A DNA stretch of 64,000 bases from Antedon mediterranea. Taxonomy: Eukaryota; Echinodermata; Crinoidea; Comatulida; Antedonidae. The DNA lies in assembly GCF_964355755.1 (NCBI RefSeq), contig NC_092673.1:18543001-18607000 (forward strand), written 5' to 3'. The translations under genes and the position numbers were made by a program. The notes beneath the pieces are model-generated. The model saw only the letters and a list, made by a program, of their open reading frames with translations. It did no database searches and was not told the origin of the DNA. Below are positions 20,732 through 31,706 of the stretch, piece by piece; the first letter of the stretch is position 1, and each line of letters starts with the position of its first letter.

Positions 20732-20749
20732 GTACTTGCTGATGAATGA
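20732..20749 (+). CDS. Gene 1 candidate terminal exon
   Basis: After TTTTTTATACAG the phase-0 frame gives five codons and then TGA. If real, the protein ends here and the minisatellite and LINE that follow are in the 3' untranslated region. The 31-bp sequence ending at the acceptor is repeated directly upstream (about 20671-20700), which duplicates the pyrimidine tract. The alternative is that the coding end lies elsewhere. Confidence 0.35.
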   Translation, partial: VLADE

Positions 20750-20769
20750 GAAGATCCACATCAATCCAA

Positions 20770-21040
20770 GCAGGTACCATGTTAGACAATTAAGCAAGTA
20801 CCATTGCCATGTGAGACAATCTAGCAACTACCATTATTGTGTGAGACAATCAAGTAAGTACCATTGCCATGCGAGACAATCTAGCAACTACCATTACTGT
20901 GTGAGAAAATCAAGCAAGTACCATTGCCATGCGAGACAATCTAGCAACTACCATTACTGTGTGAGAAAATCAAGCAAGTACCATTGCCATGCGAGACAAT
21001 CTAGCAACTACCATTACTGTGTGAGAAAATCAGGCAAGTA
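20770..21040 (+). repeat. 60-bp minisatellite, left part
   Basis: Units of 60 bp, built from two related 30-bp halves (AGTACCATTGCCATG and CAACTACCATTACTGTG, each followed by YGAGAMAATC). Because the unit is a multiple of three, one frame is open through the array and gives a 20-residue Tyr/His/Cys-rich repeat. The array is split by a LINE at 21041 and resumes at 22839. Confidence 0.9.
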
Positions 21041-22627
21041 CTTCGTAATTTCAATGTTAACCATGAGATCTGTAATTGTGTTCACCCAGATATTGTTCCC
21101 CTTAATAACATTAATATTACTGAAAAAACTATTTTCGAGGCTCTATTGTCATTGAAACCCAACAAATCCCCTGGACCAGACGGGATTACACCTAAAATGT
21201 TATCCATGTCAGCTCCAATTATTGCCCCAGTGTTGTGCAAAATGTTTAACAAGTTCTTAACGGATGGCTTTGTACCAAAAGATTGGAAACTCGCGAATGT
21301 CACTCCTATTTTTAAGTCAGGTAATCGTAACGATGTTAATAATTATCGACCCATATCGCTATGTTCTATTATAGGTAAGGTTTTTGAACGTATTATAGCA
21401 GATAACATTCTTTTTCATCTTCAATTTTTTGGATTTATAAGTCCCACGCAACACGGGTTTTATCCAGGTAGATCGTGTGTTACACAGGCCTCAGCGTTAT
21501 ATCATGATTGGTCACAAACAATGGATGTTAGACAACCTCCTGTAATTGATGCAATATTCCTTGATTGGGAGAAGGCCTTTGACCGTGTTCCCCATGATTT
21601 AGTAATCAAGAAACTGCACAACATGGGAGTATGTGGACCTCTCCTAAAGTGTCTTCACTCCTTTCTCAGTGACAGATTCCAACGTGTTGTTCTTAATAAG
21701 GAGCATTCTGATTGGGATAGAGTGGGCTCGGGTGTTCCTCAGGGATCAGTGTTAGGCCCGCTTCTATTTAATCTCTTTGTTTATGACCTACCTCTAAATA
21801 CCTCTTCTGTTATGAAGCAGTATGCAGATGACACAGTAATTTATAAACCTGTATTCAGTCGTCATGATGCACTTACCTTACAACAGGATCTTTGTAAAAT
21901 TTCCAAATGGTGTGAGGATAATAAAATGAAATTAAATGCAAAGAAGTGTAAAGTCATGCACATAACTAGGAAACGTAATTATATCCCTCATTTTATTTAT
22001 ACAATCGAATCCAATCCCCTAGAAGCTGTTAATTCACATAAATATCTTGGTATTAACTTCTCACGTGATTTAACATGGTCTGCTCACGTTAATGATGTAT
22101 CGATGAAATCAATGAGAATGCTTGGGTTTATCAAACGGTTTGTAGGTTTCAATGACACCGAAATTTTACTACGACTTTTTAATGCACTATGTCGACCTGT
22201 TATTGAATATGGTGCTCCTGTGTGGGATCCACATCAAAAACAACATAATATAGCTATTAACAAGTCATTAAGACGGGTTACTAAATTGTGTGTTGAAGGC
22301 GATTTCACTGACAGGCTTAAGATACTAAATTTACCAGATATGGTTCAAAGAATGAAATTTCATAGTATAATTTTTGTAGTTAAGTGTTTGCATAATTTAA
22401 TTGATTTTGATATATTTGAATACCTTACAATTAATTCTCGGTATCCAGAGTCGCTCACCTTTAAACACATGTATGCTAGAACTAATGCATTTAAATACTC
22501 CCTGTTTGTTAATTTTCCTCGAATATGGGAATGTATCCCGCATGAAGTTCGTAACAAAGTCCTGTTTAACTTTGGGGGGTTTAGAAGGGATTTGAAAAAA
22601 TGTATTACTGATATCGAATTCATCTAG
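21041..22627 (+). CDS. LINE reverse transcriptase, 5'-truncated
   Basis: The frame is open from the truncation point to the stop at 22625-22627, about 528 residues. It has the RT blocks KPNKSPGPDGI, NDVNNYRPISL, DWEKAFDRVPHDL, GVPQGSVLGPLLFN and the catalytic QYADDTVIY, then the C-terminal KYLGINFSRDLTWSAHV region and a VWDPHQ thumb motif. No internal break is seen, so the copy is young, but without the 5' end it cannot move by itself. Confidence 0.92.
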   Translation, partial: LRNFNVNHEICNCVHPDIVPLNNINITEKTIFEALLSLKPNKSPGPDGITPKMLSMSAPIIAPVLCKMFNKFLTDGFVPKDWKLANVTPIFKSGNRNDVNNYRPISLCSIIGKVFERIIADNILFHLQFFGFISPTQHGFYPGRSCVTQASALYHDWSQTMDVRQPPVIDAIFLDWEKAFDRVPHDLVIKKLHNMGVCGPLLKCLHSFLSDRFQRVVLNKEHSDWDRVGSGVPQGSVLGPLLFNLFVYDLPLNTSSVMKQYADDTVIYKPVFSRHDALTLQQDLCKISKWCEDNKMKLNAKKCKVMHITRKRNYIPHFIYTIESNPLEAVNSHKYLGINFSRDLTWSAHVNDVSMKSMRMLGFIKRFVGFNDTEILLRLFNALCRPVIEYGAPVWDPHQKQHNIAINKSLRRVTKLCVEGDFTDRLKILNLPDMVQRMKFHSIIFVVKCLHNLIDFDIFEYLTINSRYPESLTFKHMYARTNAFKYSLFVNFPRIWECIPHEVRNKVLFNFGGFRRDLKKCITDIEFI

Positions 22628-22838
22628 ACTATCACTGTGTTTTTATGTCTTTTGCGTTTTTCGTACTATTAGTTGGGAAAGCCACTCGACAGTGCAGTTC
22701 TTTTGAACTGATCCACTTTTGGTTACCCGCAGGTGCTGATAGTACTTTGTTCTGTTTTGTTGAATGATGCCGTGCCTTGTTTATGATTTGTGTATGTTAC
22801 CTGGAAATTGAATAAAATAAAAAATAAAAAAAAAAAAT
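21041..22838 (+). mobile_element. 5'-truncated non-LTR retrotransposon (LINE) in the minisatellite
   Basis: The minisatellite text stops after GGCAAGTAC and resumes after an A-rich tail at about 22838 with TACCATTGCC, sharing only TAC. The insert holds most of a reverse transcriptase ORF, a 210-bp 3' UTR and an A-rich tail, but lacks ORF1 and endonuclease, as expected for target-primed insertion with 5' truncation. The RT style suggests the Jockey/CR1 group. Confidence 0.9.
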
Positions 22839-23072
22839 ACCATTGCCATGTGAGACAATCTAGCAACTACCATTATCGTGAGAAAATCAAGCAAGTACCA
22901 TTGCCATGTGACACAATCTACCAACTACTATTACTGTGTGAGAAAATCAAGCAAGTACCATTGCCATGTGAGACAATCTAGCAACTACCATTATCGTGTG
23001 AGAAAATCAAGCAAGTACCATTGCCATGCGAGACAATCTAGCAACTAAATTACTGTGTGAGAAAATCAGCAG
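22839..23072 (+). repeat. 60-bp minisatellite, right part
   Basis: Continuation of the array at 20770-21040 with small deletions (for example TATCGTGAGAAAATC). It ends near AGAAAATCAGCAGCAGC. Confidence 0.9.
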
Positions 23073-25103
23073 CAGCAATACAAGAAATCATTGGGATTTG
23101 TTTATTTTAGTTATTTTCATATTACATAAAGCATAGAGATGTTAAAACTATATATAATATTAGTTCACTATAATATCTCTATGCATAAAGTGATAAAAGC
23201 TGTGAGTTCTTCTTGTCAGAGAATAATAAAGATTCTCTGCTATTTTGTATACATTTGTACATTACAGTGATGAAATAATATAATTTAAAATGTGAATAAG
23301 GTGATTTATTTTTGTATAAAGAAAATTGTAACAATAAATAATTTATATTTTGATTCATTTTATCAGTCATTGTGTTTTGTGTGTATAGCAATAAATGATT
23401 ATTTGTGTTACAAAACATTATTTTTTTCCGTTTTTTTTTTCTATGGAAGTGATCAACTTTATTAAAACTACAAAATTACCTATTCAAAGTCTGATTTAAT
23501 TAATCTTCATTTTTCATGTTTTTGGGGGACAATACATCTTTAACAAGACCATTTTAAAGACCAGAATTCTTTCATGCTTTTATAAAATGCTTTTAAAGAA
23601 GTCATACGTTTTAGCTTTGATCAAGTGTGTTTGGCTTCTATGAGGAGAGCTCTATATCTTAATTGATATCATAGGTGTTACATTTGTCTTTCTTATTTTG
23701 CAATTAAAAATGTTCAGCCTTAAATATAAAACTGGATATTATTCTTTATACAAATTTGTAAGGAAGGATTATTTTGGAAGAGGAAGAAGAGAAATGTAGG
23801 CCTCCCCTAATAAAAGTTATAGCAATATAATATTTTTATCCATTTTACCATGGAGAAATATGATATTAATTATTAACCCGGAGTTTTTATGTTACCGCAA
23901 TGTGGCCAATCGGGCCAATTACAGTAAATCATGGTAAATATATTATTTTAAGACTCTTTAATTTTGATATAAACATTGATTGTGCCCTCAATAAAGTTTA
24001 ATTTCAACAACATACCACACACACCATAAACAAAGTTCTTTGACAACATGTATAACCAAAGAATATAAATAGGTAAAGAATCAACAGTACGCGCTGTTAT
24101 ACATAGAAGGATAGGAAACGGAGACATGCTTTCATGGACGCGTAAGAATCTAGCAGCCGAACGACGGCGGGCTCTAGATATGGTTCCCGTCTAATCCCAC
24201 GTTTGGATTGATCGTGATGATCTGAATGATGTGTTCTCGCGTCTGTGCTCTACTGCTGCGATCGCTCTACTAGCCTAGTGTGTAGGAGAGTAATACTATA
24301 ATAATTAATAAATAGGATCAACTAAAATAAAGACTCCTTCATAAAAAAAACTAAATTAACCTAATTTTACATTTATCACATTTCAATATAAGAAATATAT
24401 ATATAGTATCTATATATTCTCTTCTTTATTGTATCAAACAAAAAACAATTTAATACAAAAGGTAGCCAAGATATAGCCGAAGCTAATCAAGCTTGGTACC
24501 TTTTATCTTAACTAACTTAAGCTACAAAATTAACAAATAAATAACAGTTTACCTTTCATGGTCTTTTGGAAATCTATGAAACGTTAAATCGTTGTTTTTG
24601 ATTGAATTTGTGTAGCAATTACTTGCCACACAACTACGGTTTATGGTGTCGCACGTCATTCGCTGAAAGTTTTACCTTACCCACGCCTGAAGGTGGCGCA
24701 CTTCTTCTATCGAAAAAGAAGTGCGCCACCTTCAGGCGTAGGCAAATATAGTAACGTACTGCATGCTCTGGGATGTGGTTTACGCCGCCAACGAAACTGT
24801 TGTATCTTCTTCTTTTTTATAAAAGTAAGTACAGTATTTACCTAATTATGAACTTAAAACCGCCCGGAATTCTTTAGAATAGCAGATAATATTCATTGAT
24901 AGGCATGATTAAACCTGTCTTACTCATATTATGTTGGACTAGCCTTGATGATCTATCTTATCTAGGCCTAAACTAGCTAGCTAGGCCAAGCAAGGCAGTC
25001 CCTATCTCTCCGAGTCTGTACTGTAGTAGGCCTACTAGCCTACTAACTAGGCCTACTACTCTACTACCTAGAGCCTACTAGGTCTAGGCCTAGGCGGGGA
25101 ACA
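23073..25103. other. No gene seen; probable 3' flank of gene 1
   Basis: AT-rich. Several AATAAA words near 23225-23400 could serve the 3' end of gene 1. A GC-richer patch at 24090-24290 is unexplained. Many TAGGCCTA-type words occur at 24960-25095. Confidence 0.4.
24683..24739. repeat. Perfect 24-bp-arm hairpin
   Basis: The left arm ACGCCTGAAGGTGGCGCACT plus TCTT is repeated as an exact reverse complement after a 9-nt loop. No flanking duplication was found. It stands out as GC-rich in an AT-rich context. Confidence 0.9.
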
Positions 25104-25215
25104 GACGATCGGGACCACGGACGAAGACTATCGAGCCCAACAAGGTTTTAAGACGGTCGGGACCAGAGACGATCGGGCCCAACAAAAAAGACGATCGGGC
25201 CCAACAAAAAAGACG
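25104..25215. repeat. Left array of ~22-bp GACGATCGGGCCC units
   Basis: About five degenerate units of GACGATCGGGCCCAACAAAA type. Related units are at 40222-40380. Confidence 0.8.
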
Positions 25216-26555
25216 ATCAGGCACGTTTTATTTTGGTCGCAATTAAACCCAAATTTTGGAATTTTTTATGGCGAGTGTCAGTCTAGCTAGGAGGCTAGCT
25301 ATGTATTTTTTATCATATTTGTCGTGTTTTTTAAACCATTTTGTATTTGGCGCACTAAATACATTTTTGTGATTATTATACATTTCGTAATCATTTTTAT
25401 ATTAGGTAGGCCTAGGCTATGCCTACTGTAGATTTATTTATTTAGGTTCAACGATTTTCCCCAAATAGGGGTGTTTTCCGATCGTGGTATACACTGTCTA
25501 ATGGATGTCCATCTTGAAAAATACCCGCCACAAAAATGCGAGGAGGCTTCGCATTTTCCTATCTCCTCCTACGATAATTGTTTTTAATAGCTGAAAACTG
25601 GTTGAACAGCTAGAGTACAGCATCATAATGTTGAAGACAGGCCGATTTTCTTTAAAAAATACTATTTTGATAGATTTAATATATGATTATACAAATGTAT
25701 TGATTTGTGATGAATGGAACATCCCAATCTCCAAGTCTGCCAGAGTTTGGTTTAACACAAGTAGGTAGATTTATGAGCCCTTGGTTTAACACATACAGTA
25801 GGTAAATATATGGGCCCTTTGAGAATAAACTTGCAATACTTTGACAATACTGTAAATACCTATTAACTATTTTTAATCCTCATTTGAATCGAACATTTCT
25901 TACTGTGAATGTTCGTACTGTTAGATGTAATATAAAAATATATACAAATAAACTTTATTACTGAGATTGTGGTTAGGCTCTACTGTTAGATATATAATCA
26001 CATTATTATATACAAATAAACTTTATACTGACAGTTCCTTCTCAACGTTTGTATTAACTAATAATTACCAATAATATAAACGTCGTAGTGGTGTATCGTG
26101 ACATGTACTTTAATATTTCAATCGATTATGACAGTGACAGTTTTAACAAAGTATTAAATCGCAAATGTTTTACTGTATTTAGAGGTATATTATTTATAGG
26201 CCTATAAAACATGAACAAAATATTTCGTTACTGACTGGATAAAGAATATATTTAAAAATTGTTCCTCTTTGTACCTATCTGCTTTCCAATCTCTCAACCC
26301 TAATGTTACTACAAAACACAAATTGGGTTTCTTTAAATGAGTCCAAATCAAAAATGTTGACTCATTTTGTGATAAGTTTCTCCTTCGGAAGTAATTCCCA
26401 GGGTGCTAATTTTAGTTGACTACATAAATCATCGTGTCTATTTATTCGTTTCTGTAAACGGCAATGTATTGTAGTCCTGCGGTACGTACATTTGAAATTG
26501 CCAGTTTTGTTACGCTGAAATTACTGTGTATTCGAGAACCATCTGTGGGCACGAC

Positions 26556-26592
26556 CTAGATGGTACGCGAGCGAAGCGAGCGTACCATCTAG
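26556..26592. repeat. Hairpin with 13-nt arms
   Basis: CTAGATGGTACGC and its reverse complement flank an 11-nt loop, GAGCGAAGCGA. The loop word GCGAGCGAAGCGAGC also appears near 55449, so it belongs to a dispersed repeat. Confidence 0.8.
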
Positions 26593-27267
26593 TAATTATA
26601 ATTATACTAATTAAATGTTAACATTTTAATATATGAACGTCAATGGTCGGATAATTTTATGTGGTGGTACTGTAGGAGGTGAGACTAGTAAATCTTCCTG
26701 TACTGTGCGCCTATTGTTCTTCAGCACGTGATTTTGTTTACCTTGATACAATACGGGGATTCCCCTTAAAATAAAAGGTAGTGTGTTTTCAGAAACAACA
26801 TTTTCGCGCCGCGGCTCTAGCCAGCTATGTCCCAGGAGGACACATTCATTAATAAGCTGTTTCATAGCGGTAGCTTTAGTATCTAAGGCTGACAGTTTTG
26901 TGAATTTGGAAACTCGACTATAATTTATAGGTAGCTGCTGGACCCAAAAAACGTCTGGGAGAAGAGAGTCTATATGAAAGCCTTTGCTGATAATACAGTA
27001 TTATTGAGATGTAGACGGAAATCTGTAAAATCTTGTTCAATAAATAATAACTTCGTTTTTGCTGTCAACCAGGCCGGTATTATAATAAATCACTGTCAAA
27101 TAATCATTCGATAATGGTCAAAACTTTATTTTGGCTCTGTCAACATAAAGGGAGGTATTTACAATAACTTTCTTTTGACTGTCAATCTAGGCCAATGTTA
27201 TAATAATACGCCGTCAGATATTAAATCAATGAAACAGTCCTGGTAAATTTTTTTTTGGTTATCAGAT

Positions 27268-27287
27268 GCCGTGGGGGGGGGGGGGGG
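27268..27287. repeat. Poly-G tract
   Basis: A run of about 17 Gs after GATGCC. In copy B the same place has only GGGGGG (45560), so the run expanded in copy A. It is prone to assembly error. Confidence 0.8.
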
Positions 27288-27520
27288 GTCCAACAAATTA
27301 TCGTCAGAAGGTGAACAATCAGTCTAGGTAGCAGCAGCAGATTATTAGGAACGCCTGCTCCATTAATTAATCCAGAAAAAGGTTTGTACATTATCTATTT
27401 GTTTATTAGCCTTCTCCTAACACAATTATATTTTCTTTAAAAAAAGGTTTTATAAGTGGTTTCAAGATTTATGATAGTAATGTCACAGTTCTGTGTCTGG
27501 ACGCAACTTCATAGACCTAC

Positions 27521-29154
27521 TGTAAAGTATTGAAATATAATAGAACGCCCTCTATAATTTTGTGGATGTTGCTCCTAGGTCTAATATATAGGGGTGTGAC
27601 CAAATTCCAGGAGAGATGAATTTCGGGTTTGAACAGCGACACATCTCCAACTCGACACTTTTCTAATTTTTTGTTGTGACAAATTGTTTATTTGGAACTT
27701 GTTTGTAACTTTTACAACTTGTTTATAACTTTGAAAGCTTGGTTAATTGTATGAAACATTTATGTGTAATTTGGCAACATTTGTGATTTCGACAACCTTG
27801 TTACTTTTTATATGTAAGTTGATTCCGATTTTTTTTTTATAGAATACTTTATGTTTATAATGTTGAATAATCGATTATGACGTTATTGGGCTCGTGAGAG
27901 TCTGTATCATTATCGATATACATTAGTTGTTTTAATCATATATATTATCGTTCATACCGTAGGTAGGCTATAAACTATAACTATGCATTATATACCGTAT
28001 ATATATTTCTTTCCTTTGTTGATATTAGTGATTGTTTTAAATTCTCCAGTTGCGATAAGGATTTAATATGTCTAATTAGGATGTTTTCACGCTGCTGCTC
28101 TAGCCCGCTACGTCACACGAGATGACTCATTCATTAGATGAAATCAAGCAGCTTTATAGTACTACACTTTGACATTTTTGTTAAAATGGAAACTCCACTA
28201 TAATTTATTGGTACCACCTGTTGAATCCAAAAACGGCTGAGAAAAGAGTCTAACGACAAATCCCAAAGCATTCTGGTATTTATGAGTCCCATGATATAAT
28301 TCGCTGTCAGATAATCATTGAATTATTATCAAAACAGTCCATTGAAGTTTTTGTTTGTAATAGGATACTTGAAGTATCTAGGCGTGATGAAGTGACCCCC
28401 AGACTTGACCTTAGCAATAACAATAAGCGAGCAGCGTTTTTTGTAAGAAATATTCTTGTTTATGATGTTATTGATACATTATCGCAGTTGTATGCTATTT
28501 AGAATAACCTACTGTAGTTTGGAAATCTATACATCATTTGTATTAAGGTATAACGATTATAAAGTGTAATGCCTGAGTGGTGCCTCATTTCGATTCATTG
28601 GAGGGCAATTTAAGTTTTGGTTGCCAATAGCAACTGGATAGTTGAGAGGAGATGGGTTATAAATTATAAACAAGGATCGAATTATTTATATTGCAGCTGT
28701 TTTGAACTGGGAGTAGTTCAAGTGCATCTGTTTACTGTGATTGGTATATTTGAGGCGTCAAAGTCAAGTAGGTTTATATTTTGAACCCCATGGCTCGTTT
28801 TAACTTGTAGTGGCAATTGATAAGGAATACGTTTGTTACTTGTTGCTTTAATGGTAACATTGTTGTGATCGCTATTCTATTGATATGTTTATATTAATTT
28901 TAATTGGTACACTTATACACCTTTTAATTTAACTCATTATAATATCGCTGTAATTTCTTGAATAACGTTGTATTCTGTAACACATTATAGAAAGTAATGT
29001 AGTTTCCTTTATCTTCTTTTAGTCATCAGAACAGAACGGAAGATCGGTCTATTGTAAATAAATTGTAGATATTATATTTGCTGGATCAGTGTCTTTTGTT
29101 ATCTGCGTCGATTGACCACACACGCCACCAAGCGAACTCGCGTAGTACGCTACA
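27521..29154 (+). repeat. 5' LTR of BEL/Pao element, with an insertion
   Basis: Begins TGTAAAGTATTG and ends GTACGCTACA. Apart from the insertion at 28087-28458 it matches the 3' LTR with only a few changes. Confidence 0.95.
28087..28458 (+). mobile_element. Short Helitron-like element, copy C, in the BEL 5' LTR
   Basis: A 372-bp insert with the same ends as copies A and B: TCACGCTGCTGCTCTAGCCC at the left and GCAGCGTTTTTTGTAAGAAA at the right. The 3' LTR gives the empty site, GATG-TTTTTT-ATG; the filled site is GATGTTT, insert, TTTATG, so no bases were duplicated. It postdates the BEL insertion. Confidence 0.8.
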
Positions 29155-29177
29155 GTGATTGACTAGCCTATACGAGT

Positions 29178-31706
29178 ATGGCAGAAGATAGGAAGACTAC
29201 GCTGACTTTGCAGCGCCGAAACAGAAAGGGATTGGTATCAAGAAGTTTGAACACTTTGAGCGCATTGTTAAAAACGGAAGGAGTTACTATTGTTGACATA
29301 GACGACCAATTAGAGCGGGTGGACGAGGCATTCAAAGTAGTAGAAAAGGCCCATCTCGCGTTGTTGGATGTCATTGATGACGATGACATATTTGAGCAAG
29401 AAGAGGAGTGGATGGCGAAAGTAGAAAAAGAATATACAGATCAGAGGAGGAGCGCATTGGCTCATTCTTGCGAATTGAGGAAAGTAGACCATGGAAATGG
29501 AAAGGTCGACGCTGCCGACAACCAACAAGGAACTAAGGCGGTCGGTGAGCTAAAGACTAGTAGTAGTAATTTAAGTATGGATAGCCTAGTGAAGGCGATG
29601 TCTTTACCTAGGCCCGAATTACAAATGTATGATGGCAATCCTTTAAGGTATTGGCCATTTATAAGAGCCTTTGATGTATTAATGTCGGAAGTATCTGACG
29701 ACAATTTTAAACTGACTACCTTATTAAAATATTGTAGGGGTAGAGCAAGTGACGCCCTACAATGTTGCCTTATGCGGCCCCCAACTGAAGGGTACAAACT
29801 GGCAAGGGAAATCCTGTCAGAGAGGTTCGGAGATAAAGGGACGATCGTCCAGACCTGGGTAGATAAGATTGTAAATCGCCCTAAGATTGACGTTGCCGAG
29901 TTAAGGCAATTTACCGACGATTTATCATCCTGCAGGGAAACGCTAGATGCGATGGGTTTTCTTGGGGAATTAAATAACCAACGTAGCCTTAGGTCAATAA
30001 TTGACAAGTTACCACGATACTTACAGACAAGGTGGGTTAAAGAATATCAAAGGATAAAGCTTAAAGGCAGTCCACCTACCATTGCACATGTTGTTGACTT
30101 TGTAAAATCGGCCTCTAAGGAGGCAAATGATCCTGTATTTGGTAGCCTTGTCTCGGGTAGTGTGGGTAACAAGCCAGAGAGACAGACGACCAGCAACAGA
30201 GAACCCGAAAAATGCCGAAATAAGAATTTTGCCATCGGATCCCCGTCCTGTCAAATGTGTGAAGGTTCTCATTCTTTATTTGGTTGTCTACAGTTTAAAG
30301 AAAAGAATGTTGAAGAAAGGCTATCATTTGTAAAGAGGAACCGGCTATGCTTTAATTGCCTAAAACCTGGACATAACGCATCAAGATGTCTATTGAATAG
30401 GACATGCTCGGTAGCTGGATGTGGACAGAAACACACCAAGTTCCTTCATATAATTAAGTCAAAGGCGACACAACAACAACAACAACAAGCCCCCGCCTCT
30501 AAAGCTCAGCCACATCAAGCAGAGCAGACACCAGCTGCTAGTGTACCGCAGCAACCGCAGACGCAGCCAGTTGGGCACGCCGACAAGATGAACACCTTCA
30601 TCTCATTACCAATCTTGCCGGTCACAATACGATCACCGGAAAGTGGGATAGAGGTAGACGCATACGCACTATTGGACAGTGGGAGTACAAGCTCATTTTG
30701 TACAGAGAGATTGGCAAAGACGTTGAAGGTGAGAGGTAGACCGGAGAACCTGATCATTAACACCATCGGTGATAATGAAAGCAGTGTACCCAGCAGAATA
30801 ATCAGTTTGGAAGTGAGAGGCATGGGTGGAGGAGAACCTATAGCACTCCCACTAGTGTATTCCACACGAAAAATGACAATTCGCTCTTCGACAAGTCGAG
30901 CCTTGAAGTTGGATGAAGTGAACAAATGGCCTCATCTAAATGGAGTTAATCTCCCACGACTAGACAACTCAGAGGTGGACCTCCTAATTGGGCTAGATGT
31001 TCCAGATGCGTTACAACCGCTTGAAATAAGAGCCGGTGGAAAAGGGGAACCGTATGCCACACAAACATCCCTTGGGTGGTCCCTAAACGGTCCTGTTATG
31101 GGAAGAAATGAGAAGAGATCTTCCACGTTTGCTTGCGAGATTCAGAACAACGTGAGGCTTGATCAGATACTGGAGAGATTTTGGACAACTGATTGTGACG
31201 TACCTGCATTGGATGACGATGACAGAATGATGTCTGTTAATGACAAAAGAGTAGTTAAACTATGGGATCAAAATGTACAGTTTAAGGATGGACATTACCA
31301 TTTACCTATTCCCTTCAAGCAACGCCCGCCTATTTTACCGGACAATAGACATACTGCTGAAGTCAGACTTGGCCATCTCCGACGGAAATTGGTGAAGGAT
31401 GTAAGCCTTAAAGCCAAATATGCTGAGGTTATTAAAACCCTAGTTGAAGAAAATCATGCAGAACCTGTAGGTAACCGCAATTCGACGTTTCCAAATTGGT
31501 ATCTGCCACACCACGCTGTCCCCAAGAAGAATGGTGACGTACGAGTAGTATTCGATTGCGCGGCAAAACATAGGGGTCTATCGCTAAATGACGTAGTCAT
31601 GCAGGGACCAGATCTTGTCAACAGCCTGATGGGGGTCCTTCTGAGATTCCGCCGGCGACAATACGCCATCATGGGTGACATCAAGTCACCTGTTTCACCA
31701 GGTTAG
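29178..31706 (+). CDS. BEL/Pao Gag-protease and N-terminal RT
   Basis: An 842-residue ORF starting 23 nt after the LTR. The N-terminal third is a helical Gag with LQMYDGNPLRYWPFIRAF, a BEL/Pao Gag signature (DUF1759 type). Two zinc fingers follow near residues 355-415, one a CCHC knuckle LCFNCLKPGHNASRC, then a poly-Gln tract. The aspartic protease has ALLDSGSTSSFC near 495. The RT starts at about 770 (PNWYLPHHAVPKKNGDVRVV) and is cut off at DIKSPVSPG by a stop. The RT continues in a different frame in the next ORF, so a one-base insertion near 31685 is the likely break. Confidence 0.88.
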   Translation: MAEDRKTTLTLQRRNRKGLVSRSLNTLSALLKTEGVTIVDIDDQLERVDEAFKVVEKAHLALLDVIDDDDIFEQEEEWMAKVEKEYTDQRRSALAHSCELRKVDHGNGKVDAADNQQGTKAVGELKTSSSNLSMDSLVKAMSLPRPELQMYDGNPLRYWPFIRAFDVLMSEVSDDNFKLTTLLKYCRGRASDALQCCLMRPPTEGYKLAREILSERFGDKGTIVQTWVDKIVNRPKIDVAELRQFTDDLSSCRETLDAMGFLGELNNQRSLRSIIDKLPRYLQTRWVKEYQRIKLKGSPPTIAHVVDFVKSASKEANDPVFGSLVSGSVGNKPERQTTSNREPEKCRNKNFAIGSPSCQMCEGSHSLFGCLQFKEKNVEERLSFVKRNRLCFNCLKPGHNASRCLLNRTCSVAGCGQKHTKFLHIIKSKATQQQQQQAPASKAQPHQAEQTPAASVPQQPQTQPVGHADKMNTFISLPILPVTIRSPESGIEVDAYALLDSGSTSSFCTERLAKTLKVRGRPENLIINTIGDNESSVPSRIISLEVRGMGGGEPIALPLVYSTRKMTIRSSTSRALKLDEVNKWPHLNGVNLPRLDNSEVDLLIGLDVPDALQPLEIRAGGKGEPYATQTSLGWSLNGPVMGRNEKRSSTFACEIQNNVRLDQILERFWTTDCDVPALDDDDRMMSVNDKRVVKLWDQNVQFKDGHYHLPIPFKQRPPILPDNRHTAEVRLGHLRRKLVKDVSLKAKYAEVIKTLVEENHAEPVGNRNSTFPNWYLPHHAVPKKNGDVRVVFDCAAKHRGLSLNDVVMQGPDLVNSLMGVLLRFRRRQYAIMGDIKSPVSPG

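Noticed and set aside
20786-23072. Minisatellite as a CRISPR array or a confirmed secreted repeat protein
   Set aside because: No unique spacers, no signal peptide, and the preceding exon phase leads to a stop at 20749.
26556-26592. Third micro-palindrome insertion
   Set aside because: No CAGGG ends and no flanking direct repeat.
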